A stretch of DNA of 64,000 nucleotides from Caballeronia sp. SBC1 (GCF_011493005.1 NZ_CP049158.1:620001-684000); one strand, 5' to 3'. Counted from the stretch's first letter, positions 25,282 to 34,176 are shown. Program-made: numbers and translations. Notes: generated by a model from the sequence alone, not told the origin.

Positions 25282-26150
25282 GCGCTTCCAATGAGATGAC
25301 ACCGGGCGACGCGTTGGAAGCCAATTCCATGCAACTGGAATACGTGCGTCGACGCCATTGGGGGCGATACATTGCGTCAGCCGTGATTCTGGCGATAGTC
25401 GTTTATATCGGGCTGGCGTTCGCGCATGGACAGATCGAATGGCGTTATGTCGCGCGCTTCTTCACAGCTAAATCGATCCTCACGGGTCTCGTCAACACCA
25501 TCGTCATGACCGTGCTCGCGATGGCACTGGGCGTCGCGCTGGGCGTGATTACGGCGATCATGCGGCTGTCGACCAATCCGGTGCTGCAGACGGTGGCGCA
25601 AGCCTATGTATGGCTGTTTCGCGGCACACCGGTGATCCTGCAATTGCTGCTGTGGTTCAACCTCGCGCTGGTGTTTCCATCGATAGGCATACCCGGTTTC
25701 TTCGAGTGGCGCACCGTCGACATCATGACGCCGTTCCTCGCTGCATTGCTTGGGCTCGGTATCAACCAGGGCGCGTATACATCGGAAGTGGTGCGCGCCG
25801 GGTTGCTTTCGGTGGACACCGGCCAGTATGAAGCGGCGAAATCCATCGGCATGCCAAGGTTGCAGGCGCTGCGCCGCGTGATCCTGCCGCAGGCCATGCG
25901 TGTGATCGTGCCGCCTATTGGGAACGAACTGGTGGGCATGGTCAAGCTCACTTCGCTCGCAAGCGTGATCCAGTACGAGGAGATGCTGCACAACGCGGAG
26001 AACATCTACTACGCCAACGCCCGGGTGATCGAACTGCTGATGGTCGCGGGTATCTGGTATCTCGTGGTGGTGACGGTGCTGTCGTTCATGCAGTCGCGCG
26101 TGGAGCGGTTTTACGCACGCGGCGCGGGTCGTCCGTCCGGCCGGCAATGA
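25275..26150 (+). CDS. Amino-acid ABC transporter permease (HisM/GlnP family)
   Basis: Inner-membrane permease of a polar amino acid importer, 291 residues, with five to six helices. The EAA-type cytoplasmic loop is [27 protein letters not shown], broken here as [10 protein letters not shown] and RVILPQAMR, followed by [18 protein letters not shown]. The ATG at 25275 overlaps the lyase stop by 7 bp. Only one permease gene is present, so a homodimer is expected. It is coupled to the ATPase downstream. Confidence 0.9.
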   Translation: MLSASNEMTPGDALEANSMQLEYVRRRHWGRYIASAVILAIVVYIGLAFAHGQIEWRYVARFFTAKSILTGLVNTIVMTVLAMALGVALGVITAIMRLSTNPVLQTVAQAYVWLFRGTPVILQLLLWFNLALVFPSIGIPGFFEWRTVDIMTPFLAALLGLGINQGAYTSEVVRAGLLSVDTGQYEAAKSIGMPRLQALRRVILPQAMRVIVPPIGNELVGMVKLTSLASVIQYEEMLHNAENIYYANARVIELLMVAGIWYLVVVTVLSFMQSRVERFYARGAGRPSGRQ

Positions 26151-26179
26151 ACCCGGCGAATGAAAAGGAAAACCTTCCC

Positions 26180-26971
26180 ATGAGTTCAATCGGTTCACTC
26201 GGTTCAAGCGGTTCAATCGTCCGCGCCGTCGACGTGCGCAAGTCCTACGGCGATTTCAAGGCGCTGCAAGGCATCACGCTCGACATTCCGAAAGGCGAAG
26301 TGCTGTGTGTGATCGGACCTTCAGGTTCAGGCAAGAGTACGTTCCTGCGCTGCATCAACCAGCTCGAGGAGATCAACGACGGCGCGTTGTGGGTCAACGG
26401 CGAGCGAGTAGGTTACCGGCGCGTGGGCAACAAGCTGCATGCGTTGTCGGAGAAGCAGGTCGCGCGTCAGCGGCTGGCGACCGGCATGGTGTTCCAGCGC
26501 TTCAACCTGTTTCCGCACAAGACCGTGCTGGAGAACGTGATTGAAGGGCCGGTGCAGGTGCTCAAGCGGCGTCGGTCGGAGGCGATTGAAGAAGCGCGTG
26601 CGCTGCTCGAACGCGTTGGCCTTGCTCACAAGTGCGACGCGTTCCCGGTGGAACTGTCGGGCGGGCAGCAGCAGCGTGTTGCGATTGCGCGGGCGCTTGC
26701 GATGCATCCGCAACTCATGCTCTTCGATGAACCCACCTCCGCGCTAGATCCGGAACTGGTCGGCGAAGTGCTGGCCGTGATGCGCGATCTCGCCAAGAGC
26801 GGCATGACGATGATCGTGGTCACGCATGAGCTTGGATTCGCGCGCGAAGTGGCCAATCGCATTGTGTTCATGGATCAGGGGCAAGTGGTGGAGAGCGGCA
26901 CGCCGGAACAGGTGCTGTCGAATCCTCAGCACCGACGCACGCAGGATTTTATTTCCGCCGTGCTGTCCTGA
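26180..26971 (+). CDS. Amino-acid ABC transporter ATP-binding protein (GlnQ/HisP family)
   Basis: ATPase that powers the importer, 263 residues. Walker A is GPSGSGKS at 46-53, the signature is [15 protein letters not shown], Walker B is [12 protein letters not shown] and the switch histidine is in VVTHELGF. The ATG at 26180 follows AAGGAA; an ATG at 26147 that overlaps the permease stop as ATGA is equally possible and would add 11 residues. The first residues are a run of G-S repeats encoded by near-identical 9-bp units (26189-26217). Confidence 0.92.
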   Translation: MSSIGSLGSSGSIVRAVDVRKSYGDFKALQGITLDIPKGEVLCVIGPSGSGKSTFLRCINQLEEINDGALWVNGERVGYRRVGNKLHALSEKQVARQRLATGMVFQRFNLFPHKTVLENVIEGPVQVLKRRRSEAIEEARALLERVGLAHKCDAFPVELSGGQQQRVAIARALAMHPQLMLFDEPTSALDPELVGEVLAVMRDLAKSGMTMIVVTHELGFAREVANRIVFMDQGQVVESGTPEQVLSNPQHRRTQDFISAVLS

Positions 26972-26983
26972 TTTTTTATTCGT

Positions 26984-27004
26984 GGTTCCAGCGCAGCTGG
27001 AACC
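26984..27004 (+). promoter_or_regulatory. Perfect hairpin between ATPase and binding-protein genes
   Basis: GGTTCCAGC and GCTGGAACC form a perfect 9-bp stem around a GCA loop, 12 bp after the ATPase stop. No T-run follows, so it is more likely an mRNA-stabilising or processing structure that raises binding-protein yield than a full terminator. Confidence 0.55.
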
Positions 27005-27034
27005 CGGTCTGACTTTTATCTTCAGCGAGTTTCC

Positions 27035-27874
27035 ATGAATGTTTCCCTTCGCTTTCGCCAGCTTGCCGCGCTCGTAACCGGCGCGATGGCGTTGCACATG
27101 CCTCTGGCACACGCCGGGACACCCCCGTCCATCGGCAAGAGCACGCTGGTGGCGGCCATCGTGCCGAACTATCCGCCGTTCGAATACAAGGACCCGGCCA
27201 CCGACAAGCTGATGGGTTTCGACGTTGACTTGGGCGATGCTATTGCCGCGAAGCTCGGCGTCAAGCTGCAGTGGGAAGAGACCGGCTTCGACCAGATGAT
27301 GAGTGCACTGACCACGCATCGTGTGGATGTGATCTTGTCTGGCATGACCGACTTGCCGTCACGCCGTGATGCAGTAAATTTCCTCGACTATGTCACGGGC
27401 GGTCCGCAGTTCTACACCGTCAAGGCACGAGCCGGCGAATTCGCCAGCATGGACGCGTTGTGCGGGAAGACGGTGGGCGCGAGCCGCCGTACGTCATGGC
27501 CTGATGACATCACGACCTGGAGCAACGAGCATTGCGTGAAGGCGGGCAAGAAGCCAATCAACGTGAGCGGCACGAACGGCTCGGCGGATGCACGCGTGCA
27601 GTTGCGTCAAGGCCGTATTGACGCCGCAGTGCAGGGCGGTGAAACGCTGCCGTATCAGAACTCGGTGGAGGAGAACGCGTACGTGCCGATCGGCAAGCCG
27701 TTCCTGTCGCAGTACAACGGCATTGGCATGGCGAAGGGCAACGCGGCGTTGAATGCGGGACTGACGGAAGCCCTCAACCAGCTTATTGCCGATGGCACGT
27801 ATCAGAAGATCCTGGTGAAGTGGGGTCTGCAAGAACACGCGGTTCAAAAGGCGCTGATCGATGCCAGCAACTGA
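27035..27874 (+). CDS. Amino-acid ABC transporter substrate-binding protein (family 3), first copy
   Basis: Periplasmic receptor of 279 residues. A signal peptide ends at AHA around residue 27. The family 3 fold shows in VAAIVPNYPPFEYKDPATDK, then MGFDVDLGDAIAAKLGVKL and VDVILSGMTDLPSRRD. Its stop is overlapped by the next gene's start. A related but distinct receptor is encoded at the operon end (31107), so two receptors seem to feed one permease/ATPase. The ligand is likely a polar amino acid derivative. Confidence 0.9.
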   Translation: MNVSLRFRQLAALVTGAMALHMPLAHAGTPPSIGKSTLVAAIVPNYPPFEYKDPATDKLMGFDVDLGDAIAAKLGVKLQWEETGFDQMMSALTTHRVDVILSGMTDLPSRRDAVNFLDYVTGGPQFYTVKARAGEFASMDALCGKTVGASRRTSWPDDITTWSNEHCVKAGKKPINVSGTNGSADARVQLRQGRIDAAVQGGETLPYQNSVEENAYVPIGKPFLSQYNGIGMAKGNAALNAGLTEALNQLIADGTYQKILVKWGLQEHAVQKALIDASN

Positions 27875-28727
27875 CATTCAACAGACGTCCCCGTGTTGGC
27901 CCGAGGGAAAGCGCTCATGCGTCGCGCTGGCTTTCGACCTCGATGGTCCAACCGGCGACGCCATGCTCGACGGCTCGATCTGGAGCAACCCTGCATACTT
28001 TACGCTGGGCAGCTATGGCCCTTGGCGTGCACTAGGACGGTTGCTCGACATGCTTGGCGAGCGTCACGTGCCGGCCACATTCTTCGTGCCAGCGTGGGTG
28101 GTCGAAAACTGGCCGGAGCAGTGCGCGGCTATCGTTGAGCGCGGTCACGAGATTGGTTACCACGGCTACAAACACGAAGCATTCTGGACGCTCGATGCCG
28201 ACGGCCAACGCGCGGTGATGGAGCGCTCGGCGCAAGTGTTCGACAAGTATCTCGGCATTCGCCCGGTCGGTTTCCGGACGCCCTCCGGTGACTGGGGGCC
28301 GGACACGATCCGCGTATTGATGGAAGCGGGCGTGCGGTATTCGAGTTCCATGCGTGGCGATGACCGGCCCTATTTGCTGCACGCGCCCGGCATCGCTGAA
28401 CCCATGGTCGAGATTCCCGGCCGCTGGGAAATGGACGATTACGCGTCGCTTGCGTATCACCGAAATCCGAATTTTCCGGCGAGCCTGGATCGCATCGCAA
28501 GCTACGACACGACGCTCGATAACTGGCGGCGTGAGTTCGACGGTTCACATCGCGACGGGCTTTGTCTGACGACGCTGTTCCATCCGAAGGTGTCGGGCAA
28601 GCCCGGCAGGATCGCGTTGCTGGAAAGCCTGATCGATCACATGCATGCACAGGGCGGCGTGTGGTTCGCCACATGTCGCGACGTCGCGCAATGGTGGCGC
28701 GACAAACACGCCTCACCGACTTCGTAG
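27861..28727 (+). CDS. NodB-fold hydrolase (polysaccharide deacetylase / PuuE-like)
   Basis: A 288-residue cytoplasmic enzyme of the NodB-fold family. Visible motifs are LAFDLDGPTGD with D26 and D28, GHEIGYHGYKHEAF with the HxxxH pair H101 and H105, and RTPSGDWGPDT. There is no signal peptide, which separates it from cell-wall deacetylases and places it with intracellular amide hydrolases such as allantoinase PuuE. It starts 14 bp inside the receptor gene and is followed 11 bp later by a paralogue. A role in opening a cyclic or acyl amide of the imported compound is inferred. Confidence 0.85.
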   Translation: MPATDIQQTSPCWPEGKRSCVALAFDLDGPTGDAMLDGSIWSNPAYFTLGSYGPWRALGRLLDMLGERHVPATFFVPAWVVENWPEQCAAIVERGHEIGYHGYKHEAFWTLDADGQRAVMERSAQVFDKYLGIRPVGFRTPSGDWGPDTIRVLMEAGVRYSSSMRGDDRPYLLHAPGIAEPMVEIPGRWEMDDYASLAYHRNPNFPASLDRIASYDTTLDNWRREFDGSHRDGLCLTTLFHPKVSGKPGRIALLESLIDHMHAQGGVWFATCRDVAQWWRDKHASPTS

Positions 28728-28738
28728 GAAGCTTGCTG

Positions 28739-29647
28739 ATGAACTCTTTACGCTGGCCGCAGAACGCGCGTTGCGCGGTCGTTGTCACGGTCGACTTCAA
28801 CGACGAACATGGCATCCTGACGCAGGAACCTCGCATTGCGGGGCGTGAGAAATCGCTTTCCGTATGGCGCTATGGGGCGAAGCGCGGGGTGGACCGCGTG
28901 CTGGATGCGCTCGAAGAATTCAATGTGCGTTCAAGCTGGTTCGTGCCCGGTCGCGTGGCTGAAACGCACGCGGATCTGGTGAAGCGCATCTGTGCGCAGA
29001 AGCATGAGATTGGCAACAGCGGGTACGTCTGCGAAGACTTCGACACGCTCACGCTCGACGCGCAAAAGGATGTGTTCAGAAAAGGACAAGCTGCGCTTGC
29101 TCAAGTGCTCGGACACCGTACGCAAGGGTTTCGATCATTCACCGGCAACTGGGCGCCGGGCTTCGCGGACTTCCTGCGCGAAGAAGGCGTGACGTGGTCG
29201 TCATCGTGGCGCGGCGATGATCTGCCGTACTTTCATTTGCCGGATACGGATAGGAACGCAGCGCTCGCAGCGCCTCGTCTGGTTGAGTTGCCGCTGCACT
29301 ACGAGCTGGAAGACGAGCCGTACTTCGCGTACAACCTGTCACCCGCCGTTCCCGTCGGGCAGCCGCGCATTCCTTCCTATCGCGAAGTGCTGCAAAACTG
29401 GAAGCATGATTTCGCGGCGTTTCATCGATTTGGATTGTGCTTCGTGCTGAGGCTGCATCCGGAGATCATCGGCACGGCGGGGCGTATTGACGTGCTGCGC
29501 GAACTACTCGCCGATATCCGCTCACGCGACGATGTCTGGTTCGCCACCGGATCGGAGATGGCCGCATGGTGGAGTCAGAACGTTGAAGCCAACGAGCCCG
29601 GTCATCCGGTCGAAGTGTATGCGCGGCATCGGAGGGAGGAGGCATGA
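28739..29647 (+). CDS. NodB-fold protein lacking the usual metal ligands
   Basis: Paralogue of the upstream enzyme, 302 residues. Aligning the same segments, D-L-D becomes D19-F-N21 (VTVDFNDEHG) and the HxxxH pair becomes S94 and C98 in EIGNSGYVCEDF. The substrate-side motif is FRSFTGNWAPG. Loss of these ligands suggests a metal-free or changed enzyme, or a partner subunit of the neighbour. The start ATG follows AGGAAG at 7 bases; a longer frame would run into the upstream gene. The stop overlaps the PrpD-like gene as ATGA. Confidence 0.82.
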   Translation: MNSLRWPQNARCAVVVTVDFNDEHGILTQEPRIAGREKSLSVWRYGAKRGVDRVLDALEEFNVRSSWFVPGRVAETHADLVKRICAQKHEIGNSGYVCEDFDTLTLDAQKDVFRKGQAALAQVLGHRTQGFRSFTGNWAPGFADFLREEGVTWSSSWRGDDLPYFHLPDTDRNAALAAPRLVELPLHYELEDEPYFAYNLSPAVPVGQPRIPSYREVLQNWKHDFAAFHRFGLCFVLRLHPEIIGTAGRIDVLRELLADIRSRDDVWFATGSEMAAWWSQNVEANEPGHPVEVYARHRREEA

Positions 29648-31047
29648 GCGCGTCGTCTTTATCGCTATCCCAGCGCTTGGCTGCGTTCGTTGCCGAAACC
29701 CCCGCCGACACGCTTCCCGCATCGGTCGCGCACAAGGCGAAGCGCCATATCCTCGATACCCTCGGCGCTTCGTTAGGCGGGGCGACGGCCGTGGAAGCGC
29801 GCAGTGCTCGCGCGGTAATGGGTGTGGGCATGAGCACCAGAAGCGGCGAAGTAACCGCGTGGGGCACGTCGCAGACGTTCAACGCCCGCGATGCGGCGTT
29901 CGTGAATGGCGTGGCTGCCCATGCGCTTGAACTCGATGACGCCGGCGGCTGCGACCATTCCGGTGCGGTAGTGCTGCCCGCAGCATTCGCAGCGCTCGCG
30001 TGCACACAAAGACCCGTATCGGGCCGCGAGTTCCTGATGGCGGTCGTGCTCGGCTACGACGTCGGCCGCCGCGTTCTGGAGGCGTGTGGGGGGTATTCGC
30101 CTCATAACAACTATGGCTGGCATTCGACCATGACATGCGGCGTGTTTGGCGCTGCCGCCGCCAGCGCGCGCGTGCTCGGTCTCGATGCAGCGCAGACTGC
30201 GGCAGCATTCGGCCACGCAGCAAGTTTCAGCGGCGGGTTATGGGGTTTTATCCACGACGCATCGCAGACCAAGCGCATGCATACGGGCCGCGCGGCGGAA
30301 GGCGGCTTGCTCGCTGCGCTGCTCGCCCAGCAGGGCGTTAGTGGCCCCACGAAGGTGTTCGAAGACGTGTGGGGAGGTTTCTTCAACGCGTTTGCACGAG
30401 ACACGCAAACGCCGGATGCGCTGCTCGCGGATCTGGGCGTCGTATGGAAACTCATGCGCTGCTCGATCAAGCCGCACGCGGCGTGCCGTAGCACCCACGC
30501 AGCCGTGGACGCCACGCTCGAGCTGCTGCAGGGACGCGCGGTGGACCTGGATAAGCTCGTTGGCGTGCACGTCAGCCTCAGCGCCTTCGTGAACCAGATG
30601 TGCGGCGGCCGTGACCTCCGCACGCTCGCTTCCGCGCAGATGAGTTTGCCTTACGCGATTGCCACGGTGCTGGTGAACGGCCATGCAGGAATCGGGGCCT
30701 ATCTCGACGCGCAGCGTCACGACCCGCGCATCGCAGCCGCAATGAAACGCGTCACGCTCGACATTGATCCGTCGATGTCCGACCTCGACGAGCCCGTCAT
30801 CACGCTCGCACTGTCCGATGCCGAACCGCGTTCGCAGCAGGTTAACGTGCCGCTCGGCGATCCGCGCAATCCGGTTTCCGATGCAGACCTCGCCGATAAA
30901 TATCGCGTGCTGGCCGGCATGACGATCCCGGAAGCGTCAGTCAATGCGCTTGAAACCGCCGTGCTCGATCTGGACAATCTCGCCGATGCGCGGACGCTCG
31001 CGCAATGGCTGCAAGGCGACGCCGACACCCGACCCGTAGTGCGTTAA
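29644..31047 (+). CDS. MmgE/PrpD family protein
   Basis: A 467-residue enzyme of the MmgE/PrpD family, whose members include 2-methylcitrate dehydratase, cis-aconitate decarboxylase and iminodisuccinate epimerase. Conserved pieces are AKRHILDTLGASLGG, VNGVAAHALELDDAGG, AFGHAASFSGG and IKPHAACRSTHAAVDA. The usual H-S-G motif in the DD-x-H region is seen as DDAGGCDHSG. In this operon, next to an ArgH-like lyase, an isomerase or epimerase role acting before C-N cleavage is attractive, but a dehydratase is not excluded. Confidence 0.87.
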   Translation: MSASSLSLSQRLAAFVAETPADTLPASVAHKAKRHILDTLGASLGGATAVEARSARAVMGVGMSTRSGEVTAWGTSQTFNARDAAFVNGVAAHALELDDAGGCDHSGAVVLPAAFAALACTQRPVSGREFLMAVVLGYDVGRRVLEACGGYSPHNNYGWHSTMTCGVFGAAAASARVLGLDAAQTAAAFGHAASFSGGLWGFIHDASQTKRMHTGRAAEGGLLAALLAQQGVSGPTKVFEDVWGGFFNAFARDTQTPDALLADLGVVWKLMRCSIKPHAACRSTHAAVDATLELLQGRAVDLDKLVGVHVSLSAFVNQMCGGRDLRTLASAQMSLPYAIATVLVNGHAGIGAYLDAQRHDPRIAAAMKRVTLDIDPSMSDLDEPVITLALSDAEPRSQQVNVPLGDPRNPVSDADLADKYRVLAGMTIPEASVNALETAVLDLDNLADARTLAQWLQGDADTRPVVR

Positions 31048-31106
31048 TCGACATTCCAACCCTCGACCCCGACCTTCAACAAGACCTTTATAAAGGTACG
31101 TCTTCC

Positions 31107-31964
31107 ATGAACAAGCTGAACCCGATCCGTGCCGTTTCCAGCCTGATGGCACTCTGCCTGTCGACGTTTCTCTTCACGAGCGGGGCGCATGCGCAGGCCT
31201 TGCCTGATGCTATCGCCAAGTCGAAAGTGATCAAGGTCGCGGTGAACTCCATCTATCCGCCAATGGAATACAAGGACCCGGAAAGCGGCGACCTGGTCGG
31301 TTTCGATATCGATCTGGGCAACGCGATTGCCAAGGAACTGGGCGTGAAACTGGACTGGCAGGAGTCGGCGTTCGAGCAGTTGTTGCCGTCGCTGGCAACG
31401 GGCCGTGTCGACATGATCCTGAGCGGAATGAGCGATGTACCGGGCCGCCGTGATACTGCCGATTTTCTCGACTATCTGAATTCAGGTGCGCAGTTCTACA
31501 TCCTCGCGTCGCGCGCGAACGAAATCAAGCAAGCGACGGATCTCTGCGGCAAGTCAGTTGGTACGAGCCGCAGCACGTCCTTCCCGGCTGACACGGCCGC
31601 GTGGAGCGCCAAGAATTGCCAGGCGGCTGGCAAGGGCGCCATTACGGTGTCGGGAACCGAAGATACGTCCGCTGCTCGCATGCAATTGAAGCAGGGGCGG
31701 ATTATGGCGGGCGTGCAAGGCAGTGAGACGCTGCCGTATGCAATGAAGCTCGAACCGAATACCTACAAGCCGATCGGCGAGCCGTTCGCGACGTCGCCTG
31801 AAGGGATCGCGTTCGCGAAGTCAAATCCGAAGTTGCGCGATGCGGTGCTTGGCGCGTTGAATAAATTGATCGCGAACGGGACTTATGCGGCGATTGTTGC
31901 CAAGTGGAATCTGCAATCGAGCGCGGTCAAGCAGGTGACGCTGAACGCGTTAGCGGCAAGGTAA
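31107..31964 (+). CDS. Amino-acid ABC transporter substrate-binding protein (family 3), second copy
   Basis: Second periplasmic receptor of the operon, 285 residues, with a signal peptide ending AHA near residue 29. It shares with the first copy the order YPPMEYKDPESGDLVGFDID, DMILSGMSDVPGRRDTADFL and LPYAMKLEPNTYKPIGEPF. The two copies are paralogues, about equally long and clearly diverged. It lies 59 bp after the PrpD-like gene with an AAAGG ribosome site. It may widen the ligand range of the single permease. Confidence 0.9.
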   Translation: MNKLNPIRAVSSLMALCLSTFLFTSGAHAQALPDAIAKSKVIKVAVNSIYPPMEYKDPESGDLVGFDIDLGNAIAKELGVKLDWQESAFEQLLPSLATGRVDMILSGMSDVPGRRDTADFLDYLNSGAQFYILASRANEIKQATDLCGKSVGTSRSTSFPADTAAWSAKNCQAAGKGAITVSGTEDTSAARMQLKQGRIMAGVQGSETLPYAMKLEPNTYKPIGEPFATSPEGIAFAKSNPKLRDAVLGALNKLIANGTYAAIVAKWNLQSSAVKQVTLNALAAR

Positions 31965-32054
31965 TCACATGCCTTCGACCAGGGTGTATCGACGCATCCT
32001 GGTACCACGCGCGCGCGGCATCGAATGACCGGGTGAAGTTCATGGTACGTTTAG

Positions 32055-32077
32055 CTCCTGTCAGATACTGTCAGGAG
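32055..32077 (+). promoter_or_regulatory. Probable autoregulatory operator of the YafY regulator
   Basis: CTCCTG and CAGGAG form an inverted repeat around an 11-base centre, and CTGTCAG occurs twice as a direct repeat 10 bp apart. It sits immediately before the GTG start at 32083 and includes the ribosome site AGGAG. WYL/YafY regulators often bind such CTGTCAG repeats, so autorepression is likely. Confidence 0.5.
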
Positions 32078-32082
32078 TCAGC

Positions 32083-32778
32083 GTGTCCCGAACCGCTCGT
32101 TTATTGACCTTGCTGGAGAAGCTTCGCGCGAAGCGTGTGCCGGTGACTGCGTCCGAACTCGCGTTGGACCTGGCCGTGTCCGAGCGCACGTTGTATCGCG
32201 ACATCGCGACGCTGATTGAACAGGGCGCACCGATACACGGCGAAGCAGGCATAGGGTACGTGCTCAGGCCGGGGTTGTTTCTGCCACCGCTGATGTTGAG
32301 CGAAGACGAGATCGACGCCGTGGTGCTGGGCCTGCGTTACGTCGACCAGCGCGGCGATGATGTTTTGCGTAAGGCCGCCGCTCAGGCGCTAGCGAAGATT
32401 GATGCTGTATTGAACGCGTCGGGCAAGGATGCCATGCGAGCCCCGACCGTCCATTCCGGCCCTCCGGTGCCGGACTTTCCCGTCAATGCCGTGCCGCTCA
32501 CTAGCCTGCGCGCGGCTATTCGCGGCCAGTGCAAACTGCGGATTGCTTATCTCGACGCGCAAGGCGAGCCGTCGGATCGTGTTATCTGGCCGGTCGTGCT
32601 GGGCTTCCTCGACAACGTCCGAATTCTTGGCGCGTGGTGCGAAAAGCGCCAGGATTTTCGTAGTTTTCGCACGGACAGGATCACGTCAGCCGATGAAACC
32701 GGCGAGCGGTACCCGGGGGCCAGGGCAGTGCTATTGAGCCGGTACCGGACGCATCTCGCGAAGTCGACTCCTTGGTAG
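32083..32778 (+). CDS. YafY-type (HTH-11 plus WYL) transcriptional regulator
   Basis: Regulator of 231 residues starting at GTG. The DNA-binding domain is RLLTLLEKLRAKRVPVTASE, then LAVSERTLYRDIATLIEQGA (residues 5-55). The C-terminal WYL domain shows LRAAIRGQCKLRIAYLDAQG and VIWPVVLGFLDNVRILGAWC. These regulators respond to small ligands and usually control adjacent detoxification genes; none is adjacent here, and the operator spans its own start. It does not obviously belong to either flanking operon. Confidence 0.9.
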   Translation: MSRTARLLTLLEKLRAKRVPVTASELALDLAVSERTLYRDIATLIEQGAPIHGEAGIGYVLRPGLFLPPLMLSEDEIDAVVLGLRYVDQRGDDVLRKAAAQALAKIDAVLNASGKDAMRAPTVHSGPPVPDFPVNAVPLTSLRAAIRGQCKLRIAYLDAQGEPSDRVIWPVVLGFLDNVRILGAWCEKRQDFRSFRTDRITSADETGERYPGARAVLLSRYRTHLAKSTPW

Positions 32779-32783
32779 TTGCG

Positions 32784-32828
32784 TTGTAACTTGTCACCTT
32801 GTAACTCGTCACCTTGTAACTCGCTCAA
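32784..32828 (+). repeat. 15-bp tandem repeat
   Basis: Three units of TTGTAACTCGTCACC; the first has one change and the third diverges in its last bases. It lies 6 bp after the YafY stop codon. Confidence 0.75.
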
Positions 32829-32854
32829 GCGTGATCGGGGCGCGGCATGTTCGA

Positions 32855-33040
32855 TTAGCTATCCGTAGCATTGATCGTCTGCACCATCTCGCCTGCGCTC
32901 TGCGGAACCTCCCCGAAATAAAGTCCGAACAATCCTTGGTCGGAATTAAACGAGATGCCATTGTGAATAAGAAAATCCCCAACCATCAACGCCGAAGGGA
33001 CGCCTGCTTGCGTTCCGGCGACGCATCCCGAAGCGCTAAT
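32855..33040 (-). pseudogene. Possible C-terminal gene fragment
   Basis: The minus strand has a 61-codon open stretch between stops that reads like a protein end (GTQAGVPSALMVGDFLIHNG, then SFNSDQGLFGLYFGEVPQSA, ending INATDS). It has no good start; an internal ATG would give 44 residues. The family is not recognised. It lies in the 415-bp gap before the ChoX-like gene, where nothing else but the tandem repeat is visible. It could be a relic or a small protein. Confidence 0.3.
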
Positions 33041-33193
33041 TCACCGCTACTGACAAGACCCACGCGCTGGTGTCGCGAAACATCAAGTACGCGATTTATG
33101 ACTCAGTAAATTGAATTGGCCGCGCTTGTACGAACCGGCCCTGAAAGCCTGCCCGCTGGTCACCCCAACATCGATTTTCCTGGAGAAGACACG

Positions 33194-34141
33194 ATGAACG
33201 TCCCCGCACGCCTCGCCTGTTTGACATTGACTGCCTGTTGCAGCGTGAATGCCCACGCGCAAGACCCGGAGGTGTGCCGGACCGTCCATTTCGCGGACAT
33301 CGGCTGGACCGATATTGCGGCGACCACGGCGCTTGCATCGACCGTGTTCGACGGGCTTGGCTATAAGGCGGTGAAGACCGTGGCATCCATTCCTATTGCG
33401 CTTACCGGCATCAAGTCGAAGCAGATCGATGTATTCCTGGGAGACTGGCAGCCTTCCATGGATGCGGTCGCCGATCCGTTCGTCAAGGCGGGTGCCGTGA
33501 AGGTGCTGAGCGCGCCAAACCTGACCGGCGCGAAATACACCCTGGCTGTACCGACCTATGAATACGATGCTGGCCTTAAGACCTTCGCGGACATCGCCAA
33601 GTTCGGCGATAAGTTGCAGCACAAGATCTACGGCATCGAACCGGGCAACGACGGCAACGCGCTGGTGAAGAAGATGATCGACAGCAACCAGTTCAACCTG
33701 AAGGATTTCAAACTGGTCGAGTCGAGTGAAGCGGGCATGCTGGTCGAGGTGAACCGCGCGGTCAGGAGTCACGAGTGGGTGGTCTTTCTCGGCTGGGATC
33801 CGCACCCGATGAACATCCAGTTGAAGATGACCTATCTCTCGGGCGGCGACGATGTATTCGGACCCAACTACGGCGAGGCCAAGGTCTACACAATGGTGCC
33901 GCCGGACTATCTCACGCGCTGTCCTAACGCGGGACAGGTGGTGACGAACCTGAAGTTCACGCCGGGTATCGAGAGCCAGGTCATGCAGTCGATTACGACG
34001 GACAAGAAGGAACCAAACGTCGCGGCGAAAGAATGGCTGAAGAAAAATCCGGGCGTGCTCACGCAATGGCTAGCAGGCGTGAAGACGTACGATGGCAAGG
34101 ATGCACTGCCCGCGATGAAGTCTTACCTCGCCGCACAGTAA
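33194..34141 (+). CDS. Choline/glycine betaine ABC substrate-binding protein (ChoX/OpuAC family)
   Basis: Periplasmic receptor of 315 residues. The signal peptide ends at AHA near residue 22. The ChoX/ProX-type fold is seen in VHFADIGWTDIAATTALAS, IDVFLGDWQPSMD and VFLGWDPHPMN, where the tryptophans form the aromatic cage for a quaternary ammonium group. GGAGA precedes the ATG. No permease or ATPase gene is nearby, so it would have to work with a transporter encoded elsewhere. It converges with a GlxA-type regulator and lies beside choline/betaine oxidation genes. Confidence 0.88.
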   Translation: MNVPARLACLTLTACCSVNAHAQDPEVCRTVHFADIGWTDIAATTALASTVFDGLGYKAVKTVASIPIALTGIKSKQIDVFLGDWQPSMDAVADPFVKAGAVKVLSAPNLTGAKYTLAVPTYEYDAGLKTFADIAKFGDKLQHKIYGIEPGNDGNALVKKMIDSNQFNLKDFKLVESSEAGMLVEVNRAVRSHEWVVFLGWDPHPMNIQLKMTYLSGGDDVFGPNYGEAKVYTMVPPDYLTRCPNAGQVVTNLKFTPGIESQVMQSITTDKKEPNVAAKEWLKKNPGVLTQWLAGVKTYDGKDALPAMKSYLAAQ

Positions 34142-34152
34142 CGGCCGAATGC

Positions 34153-34176
34153 GCAGCCGGTGATTCATCCGGCTGC
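34153..34176. terminator. Bidirectional hairpin between convergent genes
   Basis: GCAGCCGG and CCGGCTGC make a perfect 8-bp stem with an 8-base loop, between the ChoX-like stop and the GlxA-type stop, overlapping the latter. No T-run on either side, so termination is only probable. Confidence 0.5.

Noticed and set aside
28562..28738. Longer N-terminus of the second NodB-fold protein
   Set aside because: It overlaps the first NodB-fold gene and lacks a ribosome site; ATG at 28739 has AGGAAG.
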